Assembly (NCBI RefSeq): GCF_004345645.1
Contig: NZ_SLWS01000001.1
Location: 790,652 to 854,651, forward strand
DNA length: 64,000 bases
Origin: Actinocrispum wychmicini
GTDB taxonomy: Bacteria; Actinomycetota; Actinomycetes; Mycobacteriales; Pseudonocardiaceae
Reading direction: 5' to 3'
The notes beneath the pieces were generated by a model, which searched no databases, had not been told where the DNA came from, and worked only from the letters and a program-made list of their open reading frames with translations. This document shows, in pieces, positions 1 through 8,582 of the stretch (within the stretch, counting starts at the first letter, position 1; every line of letters starts with the position of its first letter). Made by a program: the position numbers and the translations under genes.

Positions 1-282
1 GCGCCATGTCAGCTCGCCCAACGCGAAGAAACCGGCCATGTTCGCCACACCGGCACCGAGCGTGCCGCCCGGTGCCACGGCGAACAGGAAGGTCTGTAGC
101 AGGGTGATCGCCAGCGGCCACTGGCCCTGCCGCACGATGAGGAGCGTCGAGACCGCCGTCAGCACCCAGTCGTTCGGTGTCGCGGCGACCTTTCCGTTGA
201 GCAGCACCAGATACCCCATGGCCATGACCAGGGGGATCAGCCTGATGGGCTGGATCCATCGGCCGAGTGGTTCGCGTCGCAC
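1..282 (-). CDS. Partial membrane protein, N-terminal part only (possibly sensor-kinase N-terminus)
   Basis: The reverse strand is open from a GTG at 282 to the window edge (94 codons, 3' end missing). The product starts with a basic segment (VRREPLGRWIQPIRLIPLV) followed by at least two hydrophobic stretches, 'VMAMGYLVLL' and 'LAITLLQTFLFAVAP', so it is a polytopic membrane protein. The style resembles the N-terminal membrane part of actinobacterial sensor histidine kinases, but no kinase motif lies in the window, so this is a guess. GTG at 282 is the only in-frame ATG/GTG downstream of an in-frame stop near 362; its upstream AAGG touches the start codon, so the true start may be an internal ATG. 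It is divergent from the methyltransferase gene at 390. Confidence 0.55.
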   Translation of the reverse strand, partial: MRREPLGRWIQPIRLIPLVMAMGYLVLLNGKVAATPNDWVLTAVSTLLIVRQGQWPLAITLLQTFLFAVAPGGTLGAGVANMAGFFALGELTWR

Positions 283-389
283 CCTTCGACGGTATGTCCG
301 CCAGTAGGGGGCGCGCGTCCTCCCCAGGTAGGAAGGATCACGGCTCCTCGGCTGAGGTCACAGCGTCTGACCTCGACGAATGTGGCGGC

Positions 390-980
390 ATGACCTCGCC
401 GTACCAGACGTTCCTGTCCGCCGCGCTGCGCAGGCCGGCCACGATCGGGGCCGTCGCCCCCAGCTCCACCGGCCTGGCCGACCTGCTGGCCGCCGTCACA
501 CCCACCACTGGCCGGCCGGTGGTGGTCGAACTCGGTCCGGGCACCGGCTCGGTCAGCGAGGCGATCCAACGCCGGCTGCCGTCGGACGGCCGGCACGTCG
601 CGGTGGAGATCGACCCGGAGATGGTGGTTTACCTGCGGTCGGCGCATCCCAAGTTGGAGGTTGCCCACGGTGACGCCGCGGACCTGCGTGCGGTTCTGGA
701 AGGCCGTGGGGTGACGTGCGCCGACGCCGTGGTGAGCGGGTTGCCGTGGTCGCTGTTCCGGCCGGAGCGGCAACGGCAGATCCTGGACCACGTGGCCGCG
801 CTGCTGACGCCGGGCGGGGCGTTCACCACGTTCGCCTACCGGCACGCGGGCGCGATGGCCGGTGCGCGTAGCTTCCACCGGCTGCTGGACGCCATGTTCG
901 ACGAGGTCATCGTCAGTCACACGGTGTGGTGGAACATGCCACCCGCCCGGATCTACGTGTGTCGCAGGCCACTCCTATGA
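390..980 (+). CDS. Class I SAM-dependent methyltransferase, phospholipid N-methyltransferase (PmtA)-like
   Basis: The 196-aa product opens with 'SAALRRPATIGAVAPSS', the signature seen before the SAM domain in PmtA/phospholipid-methyltransferase-like proteins. It continues with motif I 'VVELGPGTGSVSEAI' (about residue 48) and an acidic motif II 'HVAVEIDPEMV'. That fits a soluble Rossmann-fold enzyme transferring a methyl group from S-adenosylmethionine, perhaps to ethanolamine lipids, as in the family; the substrate is inferred. The ATG at 390 was chosen because the methyltransferase fold begins there; the longer reading from 267 adds sequence that does not fit the family. The last six bases overlap the convergent ygfZ-like gene. 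Confidence 0.75.
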   Translation: MTSPYQTFLSAALRRPATIGAVAPSSTGLADLLAAVTPTTGRPVVVELGPGTGSVSEAIQRRLPSDGRHVAVEIDPEMVVYLRSAHPKLEVAHGDAADLRAVLEGRGVTCADAVVSGLPWSLFRPERQRQILDHVAALLTPGGAFTTFAYRHAGAMAGARSFHRLLDAMFDEVIVSHTVWWNMPPARIYVCRRPLL

Positions 981-2051
981 GCTGTGCAGCCGTTTGACGG
1001 CTTCCCGGCCGAGGCCCGGGGTGTCCGGCGGAATCGAGTCGGGATCGATCGCGGCCGGGCCACCGGCCGCGGTCAGCTCGGTGTCCGGGGTCACCGACCG
1101 CTTGAGCAGAGCCAGCGCGATGGGGCCGAGTTCATGGTGCTGCGCCACGGTTCCCACCCGGCCGACGCTCTTCTCGCCGGCCAGCACCGGGTCACCGGTC
1201 ACCGGCAACGCGTCCGCGGAGCCGTCCAGGTGCAGCAGCACCATCCGGCGCGGCGGCCGGCCGATGTTGTGCACTTTGGACACTGTCTCCTGGCCGCGGT
1301 AGCAGCCCTTCGCCACGTGCGCGGCCACCGGGACCCAGTTGACCTCGTGCGGGATCGTCCGGTCGTCGGTGTCCACACCGACCCGTGGCCGCAACGCCTC
1401 CACGCGCAACGCCTCGTAACCCCAACTGCCCATGGGCCGGGCGCCGGCCGTCGTCAGCCGCTCCCACCAGTCGACCCGGGAACCGCTTGGCACCAACAGA
1501 TCGAACGACCCGGGCATCCGGCGGACCAACACGTCGGTGCCTGACACGGCGTACGTGTCGGCCGGCACGTCCAGCCCCACTGACGTGAGCAGGTCCGTGG
1601 CCGACGGGCCGATCAGGGACAGCACGGCCTTCTCGGCGGTCGCGTCGCGGGGTTCGACCTTCGTCCAGAACACCATGGACCGCAGGTATTCCAGCAACGA
1701 CTGACGGTCACCGCGGGCTCCGGTCGCGGTCGCGCCCGGTTCGGTGTCCAGCCACACCGTGTCACCGACGTGCGCCAGCACCATGTGCGCGTCCACCCGG
1801 CCCTGGCTGTCGAGCACCAGCGCCTCGGTGCCCATGCCGGCTGGCAGGTCGCTGACGTGCTGGGAGATCATCAGGTGCAGCCAGCTCAGCCGCTCCTCGC
1901 CGGGGACCGCGATCACCTCCCGGTTCGACCGGTCGACCACGGCCACCGAGCGGGCCGCCGCGCGCTGCTCGCCGAACGGGTCACCGAAGTGCCAGGGGAC
2001 GCCGAGGTCCGGTGTCGGCTCCTGCGGCGGCACGGCTCCTGGCAACGTCAC
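975..2051 (-). CDS. ygfZ: YgfZ/GcvT-like folate-binding protein (Fe-S cluster repair/assembly)
   Basis: The 358-aa protein has the GcvT-like fold of YgfZ/IBA57, tetrahydrofolate-binding proteins that help maintain certain Fe-S enzymes. The diagnostic YgfZ motif K-G-C-Y-x-G-Q-E is present as 'KGCYRGQETVSKVHN' (near residue 250), with the conserved cysteine intact. Length matches the actinobacterial family (Rv0811c type). The GTG start at 2051 directly abuts the stop of the upstream fur-family gene, so the two are very likely co-transcribed and translationally coupled. The 3' end overlaps the convergent methyltransferase gene by 6 bp. Confidence 0.88.
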   Translation of the reverse strand: MTLPGAVPPQEPTPDLGVPWHFGDPFGEQRAAARSVAVVDRSNREVIAVPGEERLSWLHLMISQHVSDLPAGMGTEALVLDSQGRVDAHMVLAHVGDTVWLDTEPGATATGARGDRQSLLEYLRSMVFWTKVEPRDATAEKAVLSLIGPSATDLLTSVGLDVPADTYAVSGTDVLVRRMPGSFDLLVPSGSRVDWWERLTTAGARPMGSWGYEALRVEALRPRVGVDTDDRTIPHEVNWVPVAAHVAKGCYRGQETVSKVHNIGRPPRRMVLLHLDGSADALPVTGDPVLAGEKSVGRVGTVAQHHELGPIALALLKRSVTPDTELTAAGGPAAIDPDSIPPDTPGLGREAVKRLHSS

Positions 2052-2489
2052 TTAGTTCTCCCCGTTCAGGCAGTTCCGGCACGTGCCGGACAACGCGACA
2101 TGGCTCGCGTCGAGTTTGAACCCGTACCGCGCGCTCAGTGTTCCCGAGAGCTCGTCGAGCAGGCCGCATGGCACCTCTTCGACACTGTCACACCTGTGGC
2201 ACACCAGGTGCACATGCTCGTGGTCACGGGCCGAGTACGTGGGCGCGCCGTGGCCGATGTGCGCGTGCCGCACCAGCCCGAGCTGTTCCAGCAGGTCAAG
2301 GGTGCGGTAGATGGTGGTGATGTTGACCGTGGGTGTGGTCTGCTGCACGTGCTTGCAGACCTGTTCCGGCGTGGAGTGGTCGAGCGCCACGACCGCGTCC
2401 AGCACAAGTTGACGCTGTGGCGTCATCCGCATACCGCGCTGATGTAGCGTCGAACGAAGCGCGGCTCGTTCGTTGTGAGTTACCTCCAC
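2052..2489 (-). CDS. Fur-family metalloregulator (Fur/Zur/PerR type)
   Basis: The 145-aa protein has the Fur architecture: an N-terminal winged helix with 'TPQRQLVLDAV' and the recognition region 'TTIYRTLDLLEQLGLV' (about residues 58-73). The C-terminal dimerisation domain carries 'HEHVHLVCHRC' and a second cysteine pair 'CRNC'. The two C-x2-C pairs (about residues 97-100 and 136-139) form the structural zinc site. Which metal it senses cannot be told from sequence; Zur or a Fur/PerR paralogue are both possible. It heads the fur-ygfZ operon and is divergent from the PabC-like gene with only 35 bp between starts, so it may regulate both directions. Confidence 0.88.
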   Translation of the reverse strand: MEVTHNERAALRSTLHQRGMRMTPQRQLVLDAVVALDHSTPEQVCKHVQQTTPTVNITTIYRTLDLLEQLGLVRHAHIGHGAPTYSARDHEHVHLVCHRCDSVEEVPCGLLDELSGTLSARYGFKLDASHVALSGTCRNCLNGEN

Positions 2490-2524
2490 ACCGTTACATG
2501 GTAGGCGTGAGTAGGGTCAAGGTC

Positions 2525-3367
2525 ATGCGCGTGCTCGCTCTCCTCGACGGAACACTGGCCGATCCCGAGACTCCCCTGATCCGGGTGGACGACCTTGGGC
2601 TGATGCGCGGGGACGGGATCTTCGAAACCGTCCTCGTCGTCGACGGCAAGCCCCGCGAGCTGGGGCCGCACTTCGACCGCCTGGTCCGCTCCGCGGCCAT
2701 GCTGGACCTGCCGACCCCGGACCGCGCCGCGTTCGACCGCGCCACCCAGGCCGTCATCGACGCCTGGACCGGCGGCAGCGAAATGGCACTCAAATGGGTG
2801 TACACCCGGGGCATCGAAGGCGGCGACGGCACCCCCACGGGCTTCGCGCTCGGCCTCGAGATCGCCGAGAAGGTCAAGCGCCAGCGCGCCGAAGGCATCG
2901 CCGCGATCACCCTGGAACGCGGCGGCGACCAAGACCTCGCCAAGCGGGCCCCATGGCTCCTGCTGGGCGCCAAGACCCTGTCGTACGCGGTCAACATGGC
3001 CGGCCTCCGCGAGGCCGACCGGCGCGGCGCGGCCGAGGTCATCTTCACCACGTCCGACGACTTCGTGCTGGAAGGCCCCACATCAACCCTGGTCGCGGCC
3101 ACCGGCAAGACCCTGCGTACACCGCCAACCGGCCTCGGCATCCTGCCCGGCACCACCCAGGCTGCCCTGTTCCGGGCGGCCGAGCGGGAAGGCTGGGCGG
3201 TGAAGACCGAGCCGCTGCGCATCGCCGAGCTCAAGGAGGCGGACGGCCTGTTCCTGGCCTCCAGCGTCCGCAAGGTCACCCGGATCCACACCCTGGACGG
3301 CGAGCAGCTCGCCGACAGCACGGAGCTGCACGGCGAGCTGACCCGTCTCTACAACTCGGAGTACTAG
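2525..3367 (+). CDS. pabC: PLP-dependent class IV aminotransferase, 4-amino-4-deoxychorismate lyase-like
   Basis: The 280-aa protein is a fold-type IV PLP enzyme. Visible family features are 'GDGIFETVLVVDGKPREL' near the N-terminus, the PLP lysine in 'GAKTLSYAVN' (about residue 149), and 'GLGILPGTTQAALF' plus 'FLASSVRKVTRI' near the C-terminus. It most resembles the mycobacterial Rv0812 type, annotated as aminodeoxychorismate lyase (release of p-aminobenzoate for folate); branched-chain or D-amino-acid aminotransferase remain possible. ATG 2525 was chosen over an in-frame ATG at 2498 because the family sequence begins at 'MRVLALLDG' and a GGG-rich stretch lies about 8 bp upstream. The stop overlaps the convergent chitinase stop by 4 bp. 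Confidence 0.8.
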   Translation: MRVLALLDGTLADPETPLIRVDDLGLMRGDGIFETVLVVDGKPRELGPHFDRLVRSAAMLDLPTPDRAAFDRATQAVIDAWTGGSEMALKWVYTRGIEGGDGTPTGFALGLEIAEKVKRQRAEGIAAITLERGGDQDLAKRAPWLLLGAKTLSYAVNMAGLREADRRGAAEVIFTTSDDFVLEGPTSTLVAATGKTLRTPPTGLGILPGTTQAALFRAAEREGWAVKTEPLRIAELKEADGLFLASSVRKVTRIHTLDGEQLADSTELHGELTRLYNSEY

Positions 3368-5616
3368 TTCCGCAGACCGGTGTCGACGGCGGTGAGCAGG
3401 GAGCCCGGGTCACCGGACATCTCCCATGCCATCGCGCCGAGCAGGCCCTTGCTCTTGATCCACGCCGTCTTCTGGCCGATCGACCACGTGTCGTCGAACG
3501 TCCACCACTGGTTGCCGGTGTAGCAGTACGACGCTACGGCGACCGTGTCGTGGAAGACCGTGCAGCCGGGGACCGAGGAGACCAGGTTCGCGTAGCCGCG
3601 GGTGCCGGCCTCTTCGGCGAACTGGCCGGGTGCCGCGCCGTTCGCGGCCTGCCAGGCGCCGTGCTTGGCGCCGTCGGTCACGCCCTGCCAGCCTCGGCCG
3701 TAGAACGCCAGGCCCACGGTCAGCTTCCGGGGATTGACCCCGGCGTCGGTGTACGCCTTGATGGCCGACTCGACGCTGAAGTGGAACGAGTACGGGTCGG
3801 CCGGGTCGGCGAACAGGTTGGCCTGGTGGCCGGTCCGGTTCGGCTCCCACGAGTTGTCACTGCCGGAGCCGTGGAAGTCGTAGCCCTGCACGTTCGCGAT
3901 GTCCAGCGAGTTGAACACCTTGGTGACGTCCCAGCCGGCGGCCACCTTGGCCGGGTCGGCCGGGGTGAACGCGGTCAGCTGGTAGCGCTTGCCGGTGGTG
4001 GCGCCGTACGCGTCGAGTTGCGTGCGGAACTCCGCCAGCAGTGCGGTCAGGTTGTTCTTGTCGTTGGCACTGAAGTGGTTGCCGGGGTGTCCTTCGGCGC
4101 CCGGCCACTCCCAGTCGATGTCGATGCCGTCGAACACGCCCGCGCCGGAACCCGGCCCGCCGGCGCCGCCGGCCGAGACGAGGTTGCCCTTGATCCAGGT
4201 GTCGATGCAGGACGACACGAACTTCTTCCGGGACGCGTCGGTCGCGGCCAGGTCCGAGAAGTACTTCGAGTAGGTCCAGCCGCCGAGGGAGACCAGCACC
4301 TTCAGGTTCGGGTTGAGCTTCTTCAACTTCTTGACCTGGTTGAGGTTCCCGCGCAACGGCTCGAACCCGGTGTCGCCGACCCCGTCCACCGACTGACCCG
4401 CCGCGAACCCACGGCCGTAGTCGGCTTCCGCGTCACCGGCGCCGTCACCCTGGTTCGGGTCCTCCGGGTCCGCGGTCGTGCCCTTGGTGACACCGGACAG
4501 GCACGTCAGGTTCTTCGGGTCGACGTTCTCGAACGCGTACAGCAGGTGCGTGAGTTTCGCGGCGGCGCCGGACGTCTGCAGGTTGCGCACGAAGTACTGC
4601 CGGCCGTAGATGCCCCACTGCACGAAGTACGCCACCTTCGCGTACCCGCTCACGATGTCCGCTGTGGACGCGGTGACCGTGTTGCTCGCGGCCGAGGTGT
4701 TGTCGAAGCCGTCCCGGGCACGGACCGCGAAACTGTACTGAGTGGACGGTGACAGGCCGCTGACCTTCGCCGACGTTCCGGTGACGGTCATGGCGAGCGT
4801 GGTGCCGCGGTACACGTCGTACGCCACGACCCCGGTGTTGTCCGTGGACGCGGTCCACGCCAACGAGATACTGCCCGCGTCCACCCCGGTGGCGCGCAGG
4901 CTGCCCGGCGCGGTCGGCGCCTGGGTGTCGTCACTCGGGTTGTTCGTCGTCACTGACAACGGCGCCGAGTTGGCTGACTTGTTGTTCTTCCGGTCCTTCG
5001 CGAGGACCGAGAACGAGTACGCGGTGTTCGGCGTGAGACCGGTGATGGTCGCCGTCGTGTCCGTCGGTGACGCGACGAGCGTGGTGCCGTTGTACACCTC
5101 GTAGCCGACGACCGGGAGTGAACCGGCTCCGGCGGCGTTCCATGTCAACGTGACCGTCTTGGTCGTCTTGACGGTGGCGCGCAGGTTCGTCGGCGCGGAC
5201 GGTGGGGTCTCGGCCGACCCGTCACAGTTGCCGTCGTCGATCCGGCACTGGGTCGGTGTCACCGCGCTGGTGAACCGGACGGTCGGGCTGTACGGGTACG
5301 TGGACCGGCCGGCCCCGAGGGAGTTGATGTAGTACGCCGGGGTGACGGTCACGGACGTGCCGGACTGGCTGACGGTGTCGTTCTCACCGGTGGACGCGGT
5401 GACGCCGGCCGGGACCTCGAACGTGATCGCCCATCCGGTGACGGTCGCCGAACCGGCGTTGGTGACTGTGTACGTGCCCACGTTGCCGGACAAGGCGAAG
5501 GCGGCCCGCAGGCTGCCGGCCGCCAACGCGGGCGTGCTCAGGGCGACCGTGCCGGCTATGGCCAGCACCAGCGTCGCCAACAGGGACAGGACTCTGGAGC
5601 GAGGTGGTGAAGACAT
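3364..5616 (-). CDS. Secreted GH18 chitinase with CBM2-like and two fibronectin type III domains
   Basis: The 750-aa secreted enzyme hydrolyses beta-1,4 linkages of chitin. Domains in order: Sec signal peptide (about 1-33, ending STPALAA), a beta-rich CBM2-like carbohydrate-binding module (35-130), two FN3 domains (about 140-228 and 236-320) and a GH18 catalytic domain (330-745). The catalytic D-x-x-D-x-D-x-E motif is intact as 'DGIDIDWEWPG' near residue 500, and the substrate-cleft motif 'SLGGWT' is near 444. Layout and size match the large GH18 chitinases of Streptomyces. The upstream region carries a perfect DasR operator, so expression should respond to N-acetylglucosamine. Confidence 0.95.
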   Translation of the reverse strand: MSSPPRSRVLSLLATLVLAIAGTVALSTPALAAGSLRAAFALSGNVGTYTVTNAGSATVTGWAITFEVPAGVTASTGENDTVSQSGTSVTVTPAYYINSLGAGRSTYPYSPTVRFTSAVTPTQCRIDDGNCDGSAETPPSAPTNLRATVKTTKTVTLTWNAAGAGSLPVVGYEVYNGTTLVASPTDTTATITGLTPNTAYSFSVLAKDRKNNKSANSAPLSVTTNNPSDDTQAPTAPGSLRATGVDAGSISLAWTASTDNTGVVAYDVYRGTTLAMTVTGTSAKVSGLSPSTQYSFAVRARDGFDNTSAASNTVTASTADIVSGYAKVAYFVQWGIYGRQYFVRNLQTSGAAAKLTHLLYAFENVDPKNLTCLSGVTKGTTADPEDPNQGDGAGDAEADYGRGFAAGQSVDGVGDTGFEPLRGNLNQVKKLKKLNPNLKVLVSLGGWTYSKYFSDLAATDASRKKFVSSCIDTWIKGNLVSAGGAGGPGSGAGVFDGIDIDWEWPGAEGHPGNHFSANDKNNLTALLAEFRTQLDAYGATTGKRYQLTAFTPADPAKVAAGWDVTKVFNSLDIANVQGYDFHGSGSDNSWEPNRTGHQANLFADPADPYSFHFSVESAIKAYTDAGVNPRKLTVGLAFYGRGWQGVTDGAKHGAWQAANGAAPGQFAEEAGTRGYANLVSSVPGCTVFHDTVAVASYCYTGNQWWTFDDTWSIGQKTAWIKSKGLLGAMAWEMSGDPGSLLTAVDTGLRN

Positions 5617-5649
5617 GGCAGGGGTTCCTCACACCTTGATGATCCCAAC

Positions 5650-5665
5650 AGTGGTCTAGACCAGA
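5650..5665. promoter_or_regulatory. DasR responsive element (dre) upstream of the chitinase
   Basis: The 12-bp core TGGTCTAGACCA (5652-5663) is a perfect palindrome. It matches the dre consensus (ACTGGTCTAGACCACT type) bound by the GntR-family GlcNAc sensor DasR in front of streptomycete chitinase genes. It lies 36 bp upstream of the chitinase start, in the promoter position. DasR itself is not in this window. Confidence 0.85.
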
Positions 5666-5728
5666 TTGCGGGGATGTGAACATCCGCACAACGGGACCCC
5701 TGAGTTGTGCTGCATAGCGAAACGCTCG

Positions 5729-6580
5729 TCAGCCCGTTGGCCGGAAGTGGACCTTCACTCCGGGTCTGGCCTGCGCCAACAGGGGGAGGGATCGGGGGTC
5801 CACCACGGCGACGACGGGGTAGCCGCCGGTGGTCGGGTGGTCGGCGAGGAACACCACCGGCAACCCGTTGGGCCGCACCTGAATCGCTCCAGTGACCAGT
5901 CCCTCGCTGGCCAGTTCGACGTCCTGGAACGCCGGCGCGCGGCGGAGCACGGTGCCGATCAGCCGAACCCCGACCCGGTTGCTCTCCGGCGACACTTTCC
6001 ACTCGCCGGCCGCCAGCCGCGCCTCGGCGCCGTCGAACCAGTCGTCGCGCGGTCCAGTGAGGACGGGGATCACGAGCTCGTCCGCGACCCTGGTCGGCGG
6101 CAGCTCGTCCGCGCCGATCGGGAGCCCGGCGGATGCGCCGAGGGGGAGCACGTCACCTATGGCGAGCGGGTCCGGGCCGATGCCGGAAAGCACGTCCGTC
6201 GCGCGTGACCCCAGCTGTGGCTCGACCGCGATCCCGCCGGACACGGCCAAGTAGCAACGCAGCCCTTCGCTTGGGTTGCCGATCGTGAGCACGTCGCCCG
6301 CGGACAGGTGCACGGGCGCGTGCGAACCGCCTGGGGTGACACGCACCTGGGGCCCGGTGACAGCGACCGTGCATGACGCCTCGGCACGGACTGACAGCCC
6401 GCCGAGAACGGTCTCAATCCCCGCTGCGGACTCGGGATTCCCGACCAGACGGTTCGCCAGGCGCAGTGCCGGCTGGTCCAACGCGCCCGACGGCGGCACA
6501 CCGAGATGCCCGTGCCCAGGGCGCCCGAGGTCCTGGATCAATGCCAGCGGGCCCGTTGCCAGGACCGTGAGCGCCCTCAT
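5729..6580 (-). CDS. pxpC: 5-oxoprolinase subunit C (biotin-dependent carboxyltransferase/KipA family)
   Basis: The 283-aa protein carries the AHS2/KipA family hallmarks 'LIQDLGRPGHGHLGVPPSGALDQPAL' at the N-terminus and 'VFLADHPTTGGYPVVAVV' near the C-terminus. With PxpB and PxpA it forms the ATP-dependent prokaryotic 5-oxoprolinase, which opens pyroglutamate to glutamate. Its ATG overlaps the pxpB stop by 4 bp (ATGA), so B and C are translationally coupled. The LamB/YcsF-type PxpA partner is not encoded anywhere in the window. Confidence 0.9.
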   Translation of the reverse strand: MRALTVLATGPLALIQDLGRPGHGHLGVPPSGALDQPALRLANRLVGNPESAAGIETVLGGLSVRAEASCTVAVTGPQVRVTPGGSHAPVHLSAGDVLTIGNPSEGLRCYLAVSGGIAVEPQLGSRATDVLSGIGPDPLAIGDVLPLGASAGLPIGADELPPTRVADELVIPVLTGPRDDWFDGAEARLAAGEWKVSPESNRVGVRLIGTVLRRAPAFQDVELASEGLVTGAIQVRPNGLPVVFLADHPTTGGYPVVAVVDPRSLPLLAQARPGVKVHFRPTG

Positions 6581-7188
6581 CGCACTGCCTCGAACCGGAC
6601 GAGATCGCCTGGTGCCAGCAAAGCGGCCGGGTCGCGGTGCGAGTCGAACAGGACCGCGTCGGTGTGTCCTAACAGCCGCCAGCCGCCCGGCGACGCGGTC
6701 GGGTACGCGCCGGTGAACTCCCCTGCGATGCCGACGGATCCCGGCGGCACCCGCTTGCGGGGGTTGTCCAGGCGGGGCTGCCGCAGCTCGTCCGGCAGTC
6801 CCACCAGGTAGCCGAAACCGGGCGCGAACCCGCAGAACGCGACTTTGTACTGGGCGCCCGTGTGCAACGCGACCACGCCGTCGACATCCGTGCCCGCGGT
6901 CTGCGCGACCAACTCGAGGTCGGGGCCGTCGTAACGCACCCGCAGGACGACCTCGCGGGGCTCGGCCACGGCTCGCCGGGCCAGGTCGACCTCGGCCAGC
7001 AACGGGCTGAGCCGGGCCGCGTCCGCCGAACCGGGGCGGAACGCCGCCAGCACAGTGCGCGCCGCCGGAACGAGTTCGACCAGGTCAGGCAGGTCGGCGG
7101 CGGCCAGGGCGGACCGGACCGCGTCCACCTCGTCCAACGAGGAGACCTCGATCAGGACAGCGTCAGGCCCGCACCGCCGTAGCCGCAT
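6577..7188 (-). CDS. pxpB: 5-oxoprolinase subunit B (KipI/AHS1 family)
   Basis: The 203-aa protein has the AHS1 domain: 'YDGPDLELVAQTAGTD', 'GFAPGFGYLVGLP' and 'RVPPGSVGIAGEFTGAYP' are the conserved blocks of PxpB/KipI. The family partner PxpC follows with a 4-bp overlap. The gene starts 3 bp after the stop of the nitrobindin-like gene, so the 5-oxoprolinase subunits appear to be read from the promoter upstream of the small ORF at 7904. Family knowledge: PxpABC detoxifies 5-oxoproline. Confidence 0.9.
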   Translation of the reverse strand: MRLRRCGPDAVLIEVSSLDEVDAVRSALAAADLPDLVELVPAARTVLAAFRPGSADAARLSPLLAEVDLARRAVAEPREVVLRVRYDGPDLELVAQTAGTDVDGVVALHTGAQYKVAFCGFAPGFGYLVGLPDELRQPRLDNPRKRVPPGSVGIAGEFTGAYPTASPGGWRLLGHTDAVLFDSHRDPAALLAPGDLVRFEAVR

Positions 7189-7191
7189 ACA

Positions 7192-7806
7192 TCAACCGAC
7201 GACGCGCGTGAGGTACGCCGACGTGTGCGGTTGAAGGTCCTGACCCACCATGGCGCGCTCCTCGACGTACGCGAGATCGCCGTTGTTCACCAGGCCGTAG
7301 AGCCGCTTGGCGCCGTTGACCTCCTTGGCGCTCGCGGTCCGCACCACCGCGTCCGTGCTCAGCTCCCAGGAGGTCTGGGTGCGCGGCTTGCCGTAGAAGA
7401 TCTCGACGATCCCGGTGGCGTGCGCCAGGAGAAGCTCGACGGTGTCATCCGGCCGCGCCCGCCACCAACCGACCTCGCGGGCCGCCGGGCGGATCACATT
7501 GCCTTCGTCGTCGAGCAACCAGGCCCGTGCCTCGTAGTAGAGGAAAGGTCGCCCGTCGTGCGCGAACGTGACCTGCTGCCCGAACTTGTGGGTCTGGCTG
7601 AGCGTGGGGTACACCACTTCACCCTCACCCCGCCACACCCCGACCAGGGGCAGCAACGCCAGCAGGGCGTCGTTCAGGTTCGGGCCCTCCCGCAGGTTCG
7701 CGGTGTCGGCCGGGATCGGCAGGTCGTCGAACTGGGGCAGGTTGAGGTGGCGGGTCGCCTTGGCCCGCTCGGCCGCCGCCTGCACGGCATCGTCGCCAGT
7801 GCTCAT
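7192..7806 (-). CDS. Nitrobindin-like FABP family protein (Rv0813c/THAP4 type)
   Basis: The 204-aa protein belongs to the fatty-acid-binding-protein-like beta-barrel family. The nitrobindin signature G-x-W-x-G-x-G appears as 'GVWRGEGEV', and '[20 protein letters not shown]' precedes the C-terminal strand. Relatives bind haem b in a barrel and can scavenge NO or peroxynitrite; whether the haem-ligating histidine is retained cannot be settled by eye. The ATG at 7806 shares one base with the stop of the upstream 32-aa ORF, and pxpB follows 3 bp downstream, giving a compact operon. Position and identity match M. tuberculosis Rv0813c. Confidence 0.88.
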   Translation of the reverse strand: MSTGDDAVQAAAERAKATRHLNLPQFDDLPIPADTANLREGPNLNDALLALLPLVGVWRGEGEVVYPTLSQTHKFGQQVTFAHDGRPFLYYEARAWLLDDEGNVIRPAAREVGWWRARPDDTVELLLAHATGIVEIFYGKPRTQTSWELSTDAVVRTASAKEVNGAKRLYGLVNNGDLAYVEERAMVGQDLQPHTSAYLTRVVG

Positions 7807-7904
7807 CAGCGCTGGTCGCTGTACAGCCGGTAGACGACATAACCAGCGAACCACAGGACCGCGAGGCCGATGACCACCAGCAGCGAGGTGAAGAACAGTT
7901 CCAC
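7806..7904 (-). CDS. Small single-pass membrane peptide (32 aa), coupled to the nitrobindin gene
   Basis: A short reverse-strand ORF starting at GTG 7904 encodes [18 protein letters not shown]... and ends ...YRLYSDQR. It has one clear transmembrane helix (about residues 5-26) and a short basic/polar tail. Its TGA overlaps the ATG of the nitrobindin-like gene by one base (TGATG), strong evidence that it is translated and coupled. No Shine-Dalgarno is obvious, so the start could be the TTG two codons upstream. Function unknown; perhaps a membrane anchor or leader for the operon. Confidence 0.6.
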   Translation of the reverse strand: MELFFTSLLVVIGLAVLWFAGYVVYRLYSDQR

Positions 7905-7967
7905 GCCCAAGAGGATAACCAGCAGCGGCGGAGGGACCCGCCGTGACGTGCCCCTCCACCCCGTGGG

Positions 7968-8582
7968 TCAGCAGCGGACGGTCATGGCGCTGGCCGCCTC
8001 GATGAGCGCCTGGCTGGTCTTCGGGCCGACGATGCCGCTCGCCTTGATCCCCGCGCGGCGCTGGAAGTCCTGCACTATCCGCTGAATGCTCGGCTCGTAG
8101 GTGCCGCTCCAGGGAACGCCCGTGACGCTGTACGGGTAGATGTCCGAGAGCAGGTCCCACAGGGCGCTGACCTGGTCCCCGTCGTGCTCACCAGGGTTGA
8201 GGTAGATGGTGAAGCCCGGCTGACGGGCCAACGACTTGTTGTCCATGAGCGCGTGCCACGTTTTCGAGCCGACAATTCCGCTGTCCTTGATGCCGTGCTT
8301 GCGCTGGAAATCGCGGACCGCGTGCAGAGTGTTCGACGCGTAATTGCCGGTGCCCTGCAGCTCCTGGTATCCGGCGTCGCGAAGGGCCAGTTGCAGCAAC
8401 AGGACGGAATGGCCGTGGTTGCCATAACGTACTTGCGGCAGCGCGGACACGAACTGCACGACCTTTGAGTGATCGAATACTCGGCCCCAGCATGTCGCGG
8501 CGGACGCGGTGCCGGTGGTCGCCATCGCCGTTCCCCCGATGAGGGTCAGGAAAACGGCAGCGCGAACTAACGTTCTCTTCAT
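7968..8582 (-). CDS. Secreted protein with two peptidoglycan-binding (PG_binding_1) repeats, copy 1
   Basis: The 204-aa exported protein has a Sec signal peptide ([11 protein letters not shown]...GTASA) and two PG_binding_1-like modules. The first includes '[19 protein letters not shown]', the second '[19 protein letters not shown]'. The mature part has cysteines at both ends (near 'AATCWG' and '...TVRC'), suggesting a disulfide. No catalytic domain is attached, so it is a binder rather than a hydrolase. The start at 8582 has GGGGAG 9 bp upstream. The next gene upstream is a close paralogue in the same orientation. Confidence 0.85.
   Translation of the reverse strand: MKRTLVRAAVFLTLIGGTAMATTGTASAATCWGRVFDHSKVVQFVSALPQVRYGNHGHSVLLLQLALRDAGYQELQGTGNYASNTLHAVRDFQRKHGIKDSGIVGSKTWHALMDNKSLARQPGFTIYLNPGEHDGDQVSALWDLLSDIYPYSVTGVPWSGTYEPSIQRIVQDFQRRAGIKASGIVGPKTSQALIEAASAMTVRC

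Noticed and set aside
237..920. Long reverse-strand ORF over the methyltransferase
   Set aside because: Shadow of the real plus-strand gene in GC-rich DNA; no family features and composition biased to R/P/A/G.
2794..4752. 652-codon plus-strand ORF across the PabC and chitinase genes
   Set aside because: Crosses two real genes in the wrong frame; Arg/Gly/Pro-rich translation without motifs.
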